Positions 19,155-30,890 of a stretch of 64,000 nucleotides of DNA are shown one piece after another. The stretch is from Saccharomycopsis fibuligera x Saccharomycopsis cf. fibuligera (Eukaryota > Ascomycota > Saccharomycetes > Ascoideales > Saccharomycopsidaceae): NCBI GenBank assembly GCA_001936135.1, contig CP012810.1, forward strand, positions 868,001 through 932,000. Direction: 5' to 3'. Below the pieces are notes generated by a model that was not told where the DNA came from, searched no databases, and worked only from the letters and a program-made list of their open reading frames with translations. How positions within the stretch are numbered: position 1 is the first letter of the stretch; each line of letters begins with the position of its first letter. A program made the translations under genes and the position numbers.

Positions 19155-22100
19155 TCACATTTCAAGCTGCTCCATAACCTTATACGTCGTTAGTAACTTT
19201 TGCTCTGCTTTAATTCTTGAATAGTAAATTGGACAATCACCACTATCGCACCAAATCTCAAACACCCCAGCAGCATTTAGCTGGTTAACTGAACAATCTC
19301 TGCATATCGTGTATAATTTGCTCATTTGTATTTGTTGATGTTTGACTTTATTCATTATTTGGAATAATGTCTCTGGCTCATTTGCAGCACAGTCTTCGCA
19401 GAGCTTGGTGGTAACTTTGCTATTGCCATTACCGTTAATTGATCGTTGTTGCTGATGCTTTTTGTTAATGTTTTTATGACAGTTGACGCATTTCTCCACC
19501 TGGAGAAATTTTTGGAGTAGGTTGACATTACGCATTTTGGCGTCAAGTGAAAAATCGTCTTGATTAGCAGCAATGCGTCTATTTCCATTCCTGTGGCCTC
19601 CATTGTTATTGTGATTGCCAACCCCCGCTTTAGCTTGATCAATGTCATCATATTTGAAATATCGAGGCATCTCATAATACCATTCTTTGACATCGACTCC
19701 AATGAGACTAAAGATTCTATCTAGTGGAGGAATCAACATCTTAGTAATATAATATTCGCTATCGAGTTGAAAATTCGGTTGCTTGGCAATATCTTCAAGC
19801 AAAATTGCTTTGTCTCGAAGCCGATCATTGTGATGACGTCGCATAATCACATAGGGAACTCTTTCCTTATACTGAGGTTCGTAACCTATATCCATATTCA
19901 TCTTCTTAGTCACGAGTAATGCCCCTGGAGGCATGGATTTTTCACTCTTGTAAGTGCCGATTTTCACTTCTTTGGCAAAACAAAAATCCTTAATAGATAC
20001 TTTATTGCTCATAATTTTGAAAAACTGATTCTTGACGTATTCTTTGATTTTGGAAATGTCAGCAGTCTCGAAAAGGATACGCAAGGCTTTCTCTGTGACC
20101 TTTTGTTGTGCTGGAATACCATCTCTTCTAACTGTTTCTATTCCCTTGGCGTCAAACACTGGCTCCTTTTGATCCTCGGATTCGTACATGTATCCGACAT
20201 ACCGTTTCTTAGCCAACAACACCGAGCTATGATAAACTTTTTCGAATTTTAAAGTGATAGGCTTTGGATTCGCTTCAGTGACTTGATGAGCAATATCCCT
20301 ACCTATCTTAAATGCATCTTCTTTGCTGCGCCCGGGCAAATATACAAACAAACTATCAGTGTCACCATATACCACTTTCGCGTTCCATTCTTTGACCGAT
20401 TCAATAAAGTTAATAGACCGCTCAAGGGTTTCTCTACCAGTTTGTACAATTGCATCAGCAATATCAGAACATGGCATTCTTCCGGAAAAAGTTGCTGAAG
20501 TGTACCCATAGGTGACGTTCGCAATAAGTTTCAAAGCCAACTGGCGACTATCATATAGCCGATACATGTCCTTATCAGCCGTGGCTCCACCTTTGAAAAA
20601 CTTCATGGTGGATTTCAACATGAATCGGGTCTCTAGAATTTCCTCCAACATTTTGGCAAGAAGTGATTTGCGCACTTCTGGCTTAACAAACATGAGACCA
20701 TTGGGAGAAAGAAACATGTCATTTTTGAGCAAATTTAAAAGTCCATCGGGAAGATCAAAATTGTTGACCCCTAGTCTCCTGCTCTTTGTGGGGTCAAATC
20801 CGCGGATTCGGCCCAAACAGGTAGAGTAGCAATAATTGTAAGCAATGATCACCGATGGGTATAATGATTGAAAATCTAGTACTACCAAGGGACTCTTGTA
20901 GTAACCAGAAGCCGGTTCCATTACTAACGGGATACACTCTAGGGGTTTTTGCTTTCTGACTTGTTTTCTATTTGGTGACAATAGTAAGAAATTTTGCGCT
21001 TTGGAAATCCGTAACAAAAAAGATTCCACCTTATACTGAGAACCACGATAAAATACAGAGTAAAAATCAATCCCGCCCAACCTTGCCTGTTCGACGATTT
21101 TAAAAATTACATCCAATGACTCGAGAAGCGTAATGTTGTAGTTGACTCTTTTGATGTAATAGTTGAGCAACGCTGCTAACTCACTAGGTTGCTTCTTTCT
21201 GAAGATTTGAGATAGCTTATTGAACGAAAAATGTGGAATACGTTGCTTTAGCACGTTGAAAACCACGTTTTCTAAAGTGTAACTGGTCAATGCTATCTCA
21301 TCTCTAATAAGTCTCCAAATATTAACCATGTGCCTGCCGGTGATCACCATTGCTGCCGCGTGAGTAAAGCCGTAAAAATCTTTGGCTTTGTTATTAGCAA
21401 ATGATGAAACTCGGGCCAAATCTTTGGAAATATCGTATTCATAGTAAACTCTGCATCTATCAATAATGTAGCCCCACGAAAGACCATGCAATTCGTAGCC
21501 AGCTAAAATGTCCGGATCAAACAATTTGACTAACGATACTAATTCTTTGAACAAATCCATTTCGTTGTCGAACACTTCGATGGCAACATCGGTCAATGAT
21601 GAAAAAACTTTGATGTCTTCATTTTCATCATCTGACAATATCAAAATTCCCTGGTCGACTATATCCAAATCAAGCGATATGCTATTAGTATCAATCTTCC
21701 AGAATACTGCTGCTACTTTGTCATGTTGTGGGTCTGGAGTCATGTTGAGACGTGAATTTATATGAAGTTCCACCGTTAGCAAGGATAAGTTGTTATAACC
21801 GTCTGGCCGTCTTTTCACTTTTCTAATCTGCGAAGCAGAGTTACGAAACCTGGAAAGTTTTGGGGTCAAGTATTCAATCTGCGATGAATAAATCATTCTC
21901 TTTTTATCAAACGTGCTCATTTTGTCTGAGCTAGGGACTTTATCTAATGTGTCGCTAATACCCTTGAATGATGGCTTGGGAGCACAGTACTTGTAAAATT
22001 TAGAAGATTGTGATTCGAATCCGGACTGAATAATCTTGTTATTTTGTTTGATAAGTAATCGTTCATAGTTTTTGCCACTGTAGATCCTCATCTGTTTGGA

Positions 22101-24212
22101 TATTGATTGGTTATTGAACTCCAAACCTTTTAAATGTTCGAGCTCCATAGTTTCCAATCTGAAGCGCTTGTTGTGACTGACATAGGGGACAGCAGGAACA
22201 TCTTTCGTCTTACCGTAAAATGGATCAAGGTAGTCATGTTGTGGCAATATAAGTTTTTCCAAATTATGCTTGATGTCCAGGATCGGCGGAGGAGGAATGG
22301 CGTAGCCAATGATGTTTGTGCCGGGTTTAGTGGGGAATATGTTTCGAATTGAGTGAAAACTATTGAAAGATGAACTTTTAGTAAGATGCAAACCTAGGCT
22401 GGATGATTTGCGTTTTTTTGACTTGGGAGCTCTTGCTGTGTCATTTAAGCTGAAGCTCATATCGTCAAAGGAAATATTTTCCCTTGCATTTTTGATTGAT
22501 TCAAGTCTGTATTTGCCATTTTTGCTGTCGTGTTCGTTAACCAAAGTATCTTTGGCATTATCAATAACATTTTCGGTTTTGCCCAAGGTGGATATCTTCC
22601 CATCAGGAACCTGATTACTGCTATACGGCTCCTCATTGTCTTCTCCATCAGCTTTGAAAAAATCATCATCGCTGCCGCCTTCACTAATTAAACCTTTGTC
22701 ATTGTCAATGTCGTTGTCACTGTTACTAAACTTATCCAAATCTTCCAATTCGCCAATATCATTTTCAAAAATAGGATTTTCCAATAGTGCTTCATTTTGC
22801 TCCTGGCTCACTTCAGCAGCCACTTTTTCATCAAGATTAGCAATTTGAGGGAAATGAATACCTACTAGTTCAAAAGGGGTTTTCAAAAACTTGAAAAAAT
22901 CTGGCTGTTTAACGAAATTGTCAAACTTATTTTCTTTGAAATGACCAGACACTTTCTCGGCAGACGACAAAAGACAGTACTTAAATATATCATTTAGTTC
23001 AGATTGTTCGGTCCATGAAATCATGTCGGGGCTCACGTTCCTTTTAAATGGATCTTCCACTTTGTAACTCTTCAAATTACGAATCTGCCTCTGGTATGCA
23101 CCGTCTTTCCATAATTCTCTTGTGCTGGAAATATATTTGAAGTCTTTATTTAATCCCGGAGTCAATTTTTCAACAAAATCATGATGCAAATTGCGAACCG
23201 TTAAAACGTCTCTATTAGCAATCCATTCAGCAGAGATATCAATCTCAAGAAACGTGTTGCTGATACGAGAAAATTGATTTTTCTTCGCCATGCCTTGCTT
23301 TTGCTGCTGCTGTTGATTTAAAATGTTATTCGTAGTGATATACTTGTTTGTATAATCAATAATCTCATCATTGATCTTCATTTGATAAAATTCATCAGCA
23401 GTGTTAAAGACCGGATAACGGAAAAAGCACTTCTTCACAAGCATCCAACCACAGCCAAACAAGTTAAAGTCAGAGGTAAATTGTAACAGCAAAGCAACAT
23501 TAGCTTCGTAAGTCTTGAACCGAAACGGCATCTCGTGTGATTCCAACACAGTGATTATTCTATTTTTATAAATAGGATTCAAAAAACTAACTTTGAAAAA
23601 GACACTATATCCAACATGATAACCGTAAAAGGGAACCGCTTTGCAAGGCAACACACTAGCAATGTACTTAAACTTTTGTCTAGTGTTGTTAGTATTGGTA
23701 TTAGTACCATTAGCATTGGCATCGTTATTTATGCCACGGCCATCACCATTTGCAACTCCTGAAACCGGAGCCTTTCCGTGATCCATCGCAGTTGCTTCTC
23801 CATGCTTGAAATCATCAGGGTTGAGTTTTTTTCTCTTGAAAGAAAGATGTACTAGATCTTCCAACTGATTATGCAATTTGATTGCAAATTTATTGACGTC
23901 CTCAAGTGACTTGAATCCATCATTTCCGTGGAGCAACTGCACGTAAAAATAGGGCAAAAATCCATGGATATGGACACAAATGGTGTGTCCAGTAGGCACT
24001 TGGCCAAAGACCCTGACAACTGTGGTTCTTTCATATTCAGGAGAATTACTGCCGGGCGGTGCCACTGCCACTGCCGCTGCCGCTGCTGCTGCTTTAGATG
24101 GCGGCAGCTGCTGATCAAGGGCGCTGACTAGAGTCAGGTACGAGTCGATGGAGTTGATTTGGATCTTGAAATAATCATCATCAAAAGAGTCTAGGGTTCT
24201 CTCACTGGTCAT
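19155..24212 (-). CDS. REV3: DNA polymerase zeta catalytic subunit
   Basis: About 1685 residues. Rev3 is the B-family polymerase of translesion synthesis and extends primers past lesions together with Rev7. The N-terminal part carries FGQVPTGHTICVHIHGFLPYFYVQ, YGYHVGYSVFFKVSFLNP and a DFNLFGCGWM block typical of Rev3. The exonuclease-like domain has FDPDILAGYELHGLSWGYI. Palm motifs are VVLDFQSLYPSVIIAYNYCYST near residue 1110, KLIANVTYGYTSATFSGRMPC and VVYGDTDSLFVYLPGR near 1280, with all catalytic Asp present. The C-terminus has CVNCHKN...LCEDC and CRDCSVNQ...WCDSGDCPIYYSR, the second Cys set being the Fe-S cluster site of B-family polymerases. I chose the ATG at 24212-24210 (MTSERTL) because the frame upstream has no ATG. 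An Ala run near residues 42-50 and an acidic disordered part near 500-620 are expansions. Confidence 0.96.
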   Translation of the reverse strand: MTSERTLDSFDDDYFKIQINSIDSYLTLVSALDQQLPPSKAAAAAAAVAVAPPGSNSPEYERTTVVRVFGQVPTGHTICVHIHGFLPYFYVQLLHGNDGFKSLEDVNKFAIKLHNQLEDLVHLSFKRKKLNPDDFKHGEATAMDHGKAPVSGVANGDGRGINNDANANGTNTNTNNTRQKFKYIASVLPCKAVPFYGYHVGYSVFFKVSFLNPIYKNRIITVLESHEMPFRFKTYEANVALLLQFTSDFNLFGCGWMLVKKCFFRYPVFNTADEFYQMKINDEIIDYTNKYITTNNILNQQQQQKQGMAKKNQFSRISNTFLEIDISAEWIANRDVLTVRNLHHDFVEKLTPGLNKDFKYISSTRELWKDGAYQRQIRNLKSYKVEDPFKRNVSPDMISWTEQSELNDIFKYCLLSSAEKVSGHFKENKFDNFVKQPDFFKFLKTPFELVGIHFPQIANLDEKVAAEVSQEQNEALLENPIFENDIGELEDLDKFSNSDNDIDNDKGLISEGGSDDDFFKADGEDNEEPYSSNQVPDGKISTLGKTENVIDNAKDTLVNEHDSKNGKYRLESIKNARENISFDDMSFSLNDTARAPKSKKRKSSSLGLHLTKSSSFNSFHSIRNIFPTKPGTNIIGYAIPPPPILDIKHNLEKLILPQHDYLDPFYGKTKDVPAVPYVSHNKRFRLETMELEHLKGLEFNNQSISKQMRIYSGKNYERLLIKQNNKIIQSGFESQSSKFYKYCAPKPSFKGISDTLDKVPSSDKMSTFDKKRMIYSSQIEYLTPKLSRFRNSASQIRKVKRRPDGYNNLSLLTVELHINSRLNMTPDPQHDKVAAVFWKIDTNSISLDLDIVDQGILILSDDENEDIKVFSSLTDVAIEVFDNEMDLFKELVSLVKLFDPDILAGYELHGLSWGYIIDRCRVYYEYDISKDLARVSSFANNKAKDFYGFTHAAAMVITGRHMVNIWRLIRDEIALTSYTLENVVFNVLKQRIPHFSFNKLSQIFRKKQPSELAALLNYYIKRVNYNITLLESLDVIFKIVEQARLGGIDFYSVFYRGSQYKVESFLLRISKAQNFLLLSPNRKQVRKQKPLECIPLVMEPASGYYKSPLVVLDFQSLYPSVIIAYNYCYSTCLGRIRGFDPTKSRRLGVNNFDLPDGLLNLLKNDMFLSPNGLMFVKPEVRKSLLAKMLEEILETRFMLKSTMKFFKGGATADKDMYRLYDSRQLALKLIANVTYGYTSATFSGRMPCSDIADAIVQTGRETLERSINFIESVKEWNAKVVYGDTDSLFVYLPGRSKEDAFKIGRDIAHQVTEANPKPITLKFEKVYHSSVLLAKKRYVGYMYESEDQKEPVFDAKGIETVRRDGIPAQQKVTEKALRILFETADISKIKEYVKNQFFKIMSNKVSIKDFCFAKEVKIGTYKSEKSMPPGALLVTKKMNMDIGYEPQYKERVPYVIMRRHHNDRLRDKAILLEDIAKQPNFQLDSEYYITKMLIPPLDRIFSLIGVDVKEWYYEMPRYFKYDDIDQAKAGVGNHNNNGGHRNGNRRIAANQDDFSLDAKMRNVNLLQKFLQVEKCVNCHKNINKKHQQQRSINGNGNSKVTTKLCEDCAANEPETLFQIMNKVKHQQIQMSKLYTICRDCSVNQLNAAGVFEIWCDSGDCPIYYSRIKAEQKLLTTYKVMEQLEM

Positions 24213-24548
24213 TCCATTATTTATCTTGAATATGGGTGGGAAATGAATATGAAAATGATTAATACGGCGGCCATTACAATAATAATGAATTCGCGCTCGG
24301 GTCAAATCTTTATTTTATTTTTTTTTTTATTTTTTATTTTTTTTTTTTTTTTTTTTTTTTTTGCTTTTTCGCGTGGACGTTCTACCTCATCTCATCGCCA
24401 TCGCCAATATTAGTGTTATGAGCGTGCGTGCAAAGCTACGACAGAGGCTGATCGCTGGCGATTAAACAAGTCGGCAGCGCTTAGCTGAAGGCAGTTGGGG
24501 GATTGCGAGAGTTTTAGAACCGCTTAGTATTCGGGATGAGCAACCACA
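24213..24548. other. Divergent promoter of REV3 and ATG29
   Basis: Contains T-rich runs at about 24309-24362 and otherwise mixed sequence. No gene is seen. Confidence 0.6.
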
Positions 24549-25723
24549 ATGGCATCAACAGAAGAGAAGAAAAAAGATGAGGTAAAAGAGGAACAGGGAC
24601 AAGAGGTTGAAGGAAGAACTATTGTGTATCTTCGATTTCCGTTCAAACGGGATGGATTTGTTAATCCACAGCAAGTATGTTATCAAGTCAGCGGCAACGC
24701 GATATGGTACTGACCTTAGGGAGAAAGAAACGTAAACTAACATTGTGGCAAAACTAGATAAGCTGGAACGAGGTTAAAGAACGTGAACTTTGGGAATATT
24801 TGACGAAACATGACCAATTGACAAATTATCAAAGCATTGACTGGAATATTTTACTGAACCGGTTTGAAGCGCCCGTAGTATTTTTGAAACAGCAGGTGTT
24901 TTGGCTCTATCAACACAAGCTTCTTCAGCTACAACAAGATCAAATACACAAGCAAAAGCAAAAGCAAAAGCAAGAACAGCAGCAGCAGCAGCAGCAGAGA
25001 CAAGGAACCTCCCGAGTGAATCAAGTTGATGAGGTGCACAGTGGTAATTTGGATTTTGATCCTGCAAACGTGGACATTGAAAACTACGACTACACGAAAT
25101 TGTTCAAGCAAAAGTACCACAACAGCGTTTTACGGTCGCTTGGCGAAATATCCAGCAATAGAGGAGCCCGAATGGCTAGCGGCGCTAGTGATGGCGCCAA
25201 TGCTAATCATTACGGTGGCTCTGCTGGCGAGTCTGCTGCCACCACGTCTGCAAACCTTCATCACGAGGAAGCACCAACGACACACACAACAACGCCAGTT
25301 ATGCGCCCACGGGCCAAGCTGCCGAGTAGTCACCAGCTGTCGGGGCTTGACAGTCTGCTTTCAGAATCAAGAGACGCAGAATTCTCGGGAAACATTACGG
25401 ATCAACTCAACAACGTGACGGCGCATTTGCATCTGTCGCGAATATTATCAGCCAGAGTGCCGAGCTTTGACGACGATGATGATAGTGAAAATAGCGGAAA
25501 TGAGGACGAAGATGGCTATCAAAGGAGAAGACTGTCAATGGGAGCAATTGCTGAGCAGAGCGAAGAAAGGCCAGCGGTTAGTGATAGTCATGGAAATAAG
25601 AATTATGGTGATAATGACGCTATTAAAAATGACAAATCACCGGGAGTCAAGACGGGGGATGAGGAAGTCAGAAGCCCATTGCTTGAGCAGATCAAGTTGT
25701 TGGCGAGCAAGTACCGCCAGTGA
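24549..25723 (+). CDS. ATG29: Autophagy protein Atg29 (spliced)
   Basis: Atg29 works with Atg17 and Atg31 as the scaffold that starts autophagosome formation in fungi. Exon 1 is 24549-24674 (42 codons, MASTEEKKKD...VYLRFPFKRDGFVNPQQ). The intron is 24675-24757: GTATGT donor, branch AACTAAC at 24735-24741, acceptor TAG. Exon 2 is 24758-25723 and continues in phase as ISWNEVKERELWEYL. The joined 363-residue protein matches the conserved Atg29 N-domain: S. cerevisiae has WNGTKERQLW, IDWQNLSKIFETPEFFLKK against WNEVKERELW, IDWNILLNRFEAPVVFLKQ here. The rest is a Gln/Lys-rich run near residues 105-125 and a long acidic Ser/Asn-rich tail, about 150 residues longer than in S. cerevisiae. The CTG in NIL(CTG)NRF aligns with a Ser of the relative, as expected if CTG encodes Ser. 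Confidence 0.92.
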
Positions 25724-27228
25724 TACCGAGAGAGAGAGAGAGAGAGTGTGTGTGTGTGTGCGCGTGAAAGACTGGGCAATAGTCCAGTACGCGGTATTCC
25801 GCGTAGAGTTTACATACAGTGCGTGCGTACGGTAACAAAATCGCGCAGTAATTCGACAATGGCAGAGGCGCTGCTACTAGATTAAACTAGGGGTCCAGCT
25901 GGTGACAGGCAGAGATGGTCACTGGGCCGTTTGCGAGACATAAGCGACAGAAACAGGAATAAACGAGAGCGGCAAATAGCGTATATGCTATGGCTGATGA
26001 TGGCTGGTGACTGAGGTTTTCAGTCAACGCTTAAATTGGCAAAGAGGTAAGTAGTGAACGGCAGCATGGCACAAACTAGTCTCCAGAGGCAGGAAAAACT
26101 CCTCGGAAGACGGGCGCTTGTTCCGAGGCTGCGAGATTTTTGTGACTTGAGGCGGGTGCAAATGACGAAGCGCGCGCTGTCCGTTTGACAGCTGGGATGC
26201 GCTACACAAGACAATAAAATACAATGCAACGCTGACTTGTAATCGATCAAATCTGGTAGACAAAATCTCGAGAGAAGACGAAGCGTTTGCGGCTCAAGAG
26301 GAGCAACGACTTTTTTGAGAGAGTTGCGGCGGCGGTGGCGGTGGCGGGGGGAGGGGGGCACATGAAGACAGCGGATGATGAACTCGGCTGGGATGTGTAG
26401 AGATCAACCTGCCATGGCAGCTGGGATGTGTGTGTGTGTGTTTGGCAGCAGTGTAATAATTATAGCATCTGGGATATTCACGGCTGGGCCATCCGAGGCC
26501 AATAAACAAAGACAAGAGACGTTGCGCTAAAATAGGAGCTGCGAAAGGAGGAGCAACAAAAAACTGGTTTTAATGCGCGCGATCTCGGACACTGTGCTGC
26601 AGCAGTACTGCAGAATCCTGTTAGTTGCTGCTGTTGCTGCTTTTGCTGCGGAAAAAACATTTTTTTTTTTTTTTATTTTTTTTTTTGGGCGCTAAGATTT
26701 TCAGCGCTTTAGTTTTTCGTTTTTCTTGTGTGCTCATCGCCCGTTTGACAACTCCAGCTGCTCTCGCTGCCCTGCTATAGAAAAGACTAATCCTATCCTA
26801 TCCTATCCATTGCCACAACCGCTGCGTGCCAAAAAGGAGAAAAAAAAAGATCCCTTCTTTCTGATCTTCTTCCTTTCAGTGTTACTCTTCACAGCTCTTC
26901 CTCGGTTATCAATCATCGTCTTGTTCTAGTTGCACCGCACCGCCTCTGGCTCCGTAGTCAATCCACCCGCTGGCCCGCTAAGCACCCTCGAGCATCACTT
27001 GCTGCCGACTTACAGACATCACCAGCTCACCCTCGATTCTAGACCCTCAGCACAAACAGTTTCCCACTGCACAAAGCAAGCGCTTGCCACTACTCTGTCT
27101 ACTCACTACAGCAATATCCTACAATATTACTCTTTTATTTTTTATTTTTTTTTTCTCTATCTCCAAATCAAACGTCCTCCTGCCACTCTCTACCACTTGC
27201 CAATCACTACTATAACCACATTTTCATA
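25724..27228. other. 1.5-kb promoter region upstream of HRK1
   Basis: Starts with a microsatellite. Holds GC-rich parts (a GGCGGT-type run near 26327-26359), a T-rich tract at 26661-26686, a TATCC repeat near 26790-26808 and a pyrimidine-rich leader before HRK1. Frames in it are Cys/Ser/Pro-rich chance frames. Confidence 0.55.
25728..25764. repeat. (GA)n(GT)n microsatellite
   Basis: About nine GA followed by seven GT dinucleotides, five bases after the ATG29 stop codon. Confidence 0.9.
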
Positions 27229-29289
27229 ATGAGCAGCAGCTCCTTGGACAGCTCCGTCTTTCATGGCTTGGGCTTTTCCAAGAAAAATAGATCCATAACA
27301 AGCTTCACCAATCTTTCCATCCACAGTCACTCCCATGCAAACGCCAGCAACAACAACCACAACGCCAACGCCAACCACAACAATAATAGCAATCATCCTC
27401 AAGATCACAACAATAAGCACAGGAAGGGCTCTTCCGGCAGCGCCCAAGTGTCACCTACCCTGTCCACTAGCCATGGAAGAAGAGGATTCTTTGGTTTGTC
27501 CTTGGGCAAAAATGATTCAAACACTTCATCGCAATCATCACTCCATCCAACTACTTCCAGAGAAGCACTTCAAAATAACCTGAATAAAGACTCGCATCGC
27601 AAGAGCCCCGAAAGCCCCACTCGTTCCATAGCTAGCTCTAAAAATCACTCTATGGTGGAACTCAAAAAGTTTTTCAGACCGTCTTCCAAAAAGTCAAACA
27701 ATAACCACAACCATTATGATCAAAGTGGCGCCTCCAACAAAGACGTCTTGCGCAAAGATCCTATGGAGCTCTTGTGCATGAAATACGGCAAACTTGGTAA
27801 AATATTGGGCTCAGGCGCTGGCGGCTCTGTGAGGTTAGTCACTAGAGATGCTGATAACGTCACTTTTGCTGTTAAAGAATTTAGAGCTAAAAAGTCTAAT
27901 GAAACCATGAGAGAATACGCCAAAAAATGCACCGCAGAATTTTGCATTGGCTCTACTCTAGACCACCCAAATGTTATCAAGACTCTTGATATCATTAGCG
28001 ATTCTTCATCATGTCACTATTATGAGGTGATGGAATACTGCCCTATTGATTTCTTTGCAGTGGTTATGAGCGGTAAAATGAACCGAAGTGAAATTAACTG
28101 TTGTTTCAAGCAGTTAACTGAAGGCGTCAAGTATTTACATTCGATTGGCTTAGCTCATCGTGATTTGAAACTTGATAACTGTGTTATTAGTACTGGCGGT
28201 ATTTTAAAAATCATCGATTTTGGTTCAGCAATTGTCTTCAAGTATCCATTTGATAATCATATAGTCAAGTGTCATGGCATTGTTGGATCTGATCCTTATT
28301 TAGCTCCAGAAGTGTTTAGTACTACGGAAAAGTATGATCCTCGATTTGTGGACATATGGTCTGTGGCAATAATATATTGTTGCATGACTTTAAAGAGATT
28401 TCCGTGGAAAATTCCCAGAGAATCTGATAACTCTTTTAGGTTATATAGCATGCCAGATGAGCAGCCCCATGACTATGTTAAAAGCGCTGAACAACATAAA
28501 GTTCTTTTAGCTAAAAGAAAAGAAGATAAATTGAAAAAGTTAAAGGAGGAACAAGAAGGAAAAGAAAGTGGAGAAACTAAAGATAAACCAAAGGTGATTG
28601 AAGAGAAAAAGGATAAGCCCCAAGAACAGCAGCAAAAAGTTGACGACAAACTTGACACTGATAAGAAGGATCAGCAACAAAACAGCAACGAAGATCAAAG
28701 CGAAAGTCAGAGCAAAAACTCTAACAAAACAGAGCCTCATTCTCCAAAAGCTGGCGAATTTGAAAAAGTCGATATGGCTAATGGATCCGAAGACGTCAGC
28801 AAACCAGACAATACTGACAAGGCTGAAAACAAGCCGGTTCAGGAAATTCAAGTTACCAATGCTGATGAACATGAAAACACTTCTTTAAAAGCTTCTCAGC
28901 ATGGAGGGTCCTCTTCTGCTCTGAAACACTCCTCGGGTGACTCAAAACACAGTATCTTGAAGAATTCAGATAAAAAGCAGTCAAAAGCAGATCATCTTGA
29001 TAAGCCAAAAACTCAAGCACACCCACATCATCATCACCGTCAATTGCAAGGGCCATATAGATTAATGAGAATATTACCTCACGCTTCCAGACCACTTATT
29101 TCTAAAATGTTAACAATTGACGTGTCCAAAAGAGCTACCATGCAGGACATATACAGTGACTCATGGTTCCAAAATATATCAGCATGCACGGTAGATCCTA
29201 AAACTAATCAAGCAATTACTGGCGCTAGTCATACGCATACTGTGGTTGAAGAAGCAAATGCTCATCTTGAGAGTTACAAGAAAAAATAA
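27229..29289 (+). CDS. HRK1: Ser/Thr protein kinase Hrk1
   Basis: 686 residues. In S. cerevisiae, Hrk1 belongs to the kinases that regulate ion homeostasis and activate the plasma-membrane H+-ATPase Pma1. A Ser/His/Asn-rich N-terminus ends in [15 protein letters not shown], matching the Hrk1 SMAELKRFFRPS element. The kinase domain begins [20 protein letters not shown] near 185-203, then [54 protein letters not shown] near 310, IDFGSAIVF and [14 protein letters not shown] charged low-complexity insertion near 430-600 splits the C-lobe, as in Hrk1, before [21 protein letters not shown] and the end [19 protein letters not shown]. It is a paralog of the kinase at 11294-14590. No introns; the ATG at 27229 is the first in frame. 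Confidence 0.9.
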   Translation: MSSSSLDSSVFHGLGFSKKNRSITSFTNLSIHSHSHANASNNNHNANANHNNNSNHPQDHNNKHRKGSSGSAQVSPTLSTSHGRRGFFGLSLGKNDSNTSSQSSLHPTTSREALQNNLNKDSHRKSPESPTRSIASSKNHSMVELKKFFRPSSKKSNNNHNHYDQSGASNKDVLRKDPMELLCMKYGKLGKILGSGAGGSVRLVTRDADNVTFAVKEFRAKKSNETMREYAKKCTAEFCIGSTLDHPNVIKTLDIISDSSSCHYYEVMEYCPIDFFAVVMSGKMNRSEINCCFKQLTEGVKYLHSIGLAHRDLKLDNCVISTGGILKIIDFGSAIVFKYPFDNHIVKCHGIVGSDPYLAPEVFSTTEKYDPRFVDIWSVAIIYCCMTLKRFPWKIPRESDNSFRLYSMPDEQPHDYVKSAEQHKVLLAKRKEDKLKKLKEEQEGKESGETKDKPKVIEEKKDKPQEQQQKVDDKLDTDKKDQQQNSNEDQSESQSKNSNKTEPHSPKAGEFEKVDMANGSEDVSKPDNTDKAENKPVQEIQVTNADEHENTSLKASQHGGSSSALKHSSGDSKHSILKNSDKKQSKADHLDKPKTQAHPHHHHRQLQGPYRLMRILPHASRPLISKMLTIDVSKRATMQDIYSDSWFQNISACTVDPKTNQAITGASHTHTVVEEANAHLESYKKK

Positions 29290-29647
29290 GCCATGTTCTA
29301 ATTTTGACCTTGAGTTTTTCTTGAATTTATTTTGATAATATTCCCGTTAATTAAATTTTAATTTTTTATTTTTAGTAATTTTTTTTTTTTTATTCACCGT
29401 TTCATTTCGTTCTAGTTCAACTATTCTTTATTTCTCGCTTGGGCGAAACTCATTTCTTTTATTTCTTTACTTTTGGTGTGTTTAAATTAATTATCTCAAA
29501 CATTGTCACCGTTTTAAATTTCTCTATCACTCTATCATTTTGAAACCAGATAAGTTTACTTAGCATCCCTTATCTAATAAAAAGCCTCAGCATACAAGTG
29601 GGCCAAAATTTGTCCAAAAATAATATACCTTGAACGCTTTTCACCCA

Positions 29648-29686
<39 letters not shown>

Positions 29687-30666
29687 CTTGATATCTTACG
29701 TCACTCGCTGTCTTTCTTTTTTTTTAAAAAAAGAAATAAGATTTAAGTATGAAGATTGCACACGTGTGATATAAATCAATAATAATAATGCTAATAATTA
29801 TGGTAAATTTGGTCAAATTTGAGTACCGTCAAGTGACAAGATTACCGTATTATACATTGTAAGGGCAGCATGTGTCTTTGTGTAGCTCTTTTTTTGAGTT
29901 ATAGTAAGCATAAAAACTCCAGAAATAAGTAAAGTTTAGGCATATGAAAAACAAACACAAATAAGAATAGCAAGAAGTAGATATCTGATAGTCTAATGCG
30001 ATATGGCTAGACGCCCGCAGGCATGCCCTCTAAAACTCAAGGATTAAAATTATTTGGATAAACGGCTGTATTGTATTATGTCCTTAGTGATGCTATGCGC
30101 AAATGGAAGTGGTGTTTGCGTTCCTAGAAGGAGCTAATGCTATGGAGTGCCACGACCCATACTGAGCAACAGAAAGCTAAAAAAGATTTTTTAAAATAGT
30201 GAGTATCTATATACAGGCAAAACAAAAACCGGGAATAACGACTAGATTGCAAAACAGTCAGCTCTTGGAAACACTGCCTGTAAGTGTTGTTTCTTCTAGT
30301 GATGATAATATTCTTTCTAGAAGTTCATCCATTCAATACGCGGTTTCTATGTTTTATTTCCCACTTACAGTTTTGTACAAAAGCGCCTTTTTATCACTCC
30401 TAATATATCTTTCCCATGTGGTTTTGCTCTTCTCTATGAACAACCACCCAAAAACTTCGCAATCATTAACAACCAAAAACAAAGTCATGTTGAGCAATAC
30501 GCCGCATGTACCTGCAAGACGGATTCTTTAATTTTTTTTTTATTTTTTTTTTCCGCTCTGCTCGCTGCATTGCAGTTGGACTCAATTTGGCGCCAGCTAC
30601 TGTGGTGCTAACTAGTTGATTGATGAGCTAAATTATAATTTTATTTTGATCCGATCCGAGGTTCCA

Positions 30667-30707
<41 letters not shown>

Positions 30708-30890
30708 TTGCTAGTGCCGATTTCACGAATCGAGATCTATCTTTCTATAATCGTCATAATCATTGTCATTTTTAGACATTTTGATATCCTTACATCTTCA
30801 TCTTCACAGGAAACCAGCACTTCTTTGTCCAGTGCTTACCATTCACTAAATATCAGCCGACCAGAGAAGTGCACTAGTAGAGATTGGAAA
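29290..30890. other. 1.6-kb intergenic region between HRK1 and a hydrolase gene
   Basis: AT-rich, with T-runs at about 29653-29684 and 30669-30697. The frame at 30199-30531 has no family resemblance and is not called. No RNA gene was recognised. Confidence 0.55.

Noticed and set aside
24213-24305. N-terminal extension of REV3 by 31 residues
   Set aside because: The extended frame begins with TTG, not ATG. The ATG at 24212-24210 is the first one and precedes the conserved DYFKIQ part.
24391-24398. PAC-like CTCATCGC between REV3 and ATG29
   Set aside because: No adjoining RRPE element, and neither neighbour is a ribosome-biogenesis gene. Treated as chance.
30199-30531. 110-codon open frame upstream of the hydrolase gene
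   Set aside because: No recognisable family, and it sits in promoter sequence. Coding is not supported.
30696-30890. Upstream extension of the hydrolase frame with a hydrophobic stretch
   Set aside because: The frame is open but has no ATG. It begins in a promoter poly(T) tract, so the ATG at 30891 is the better start.
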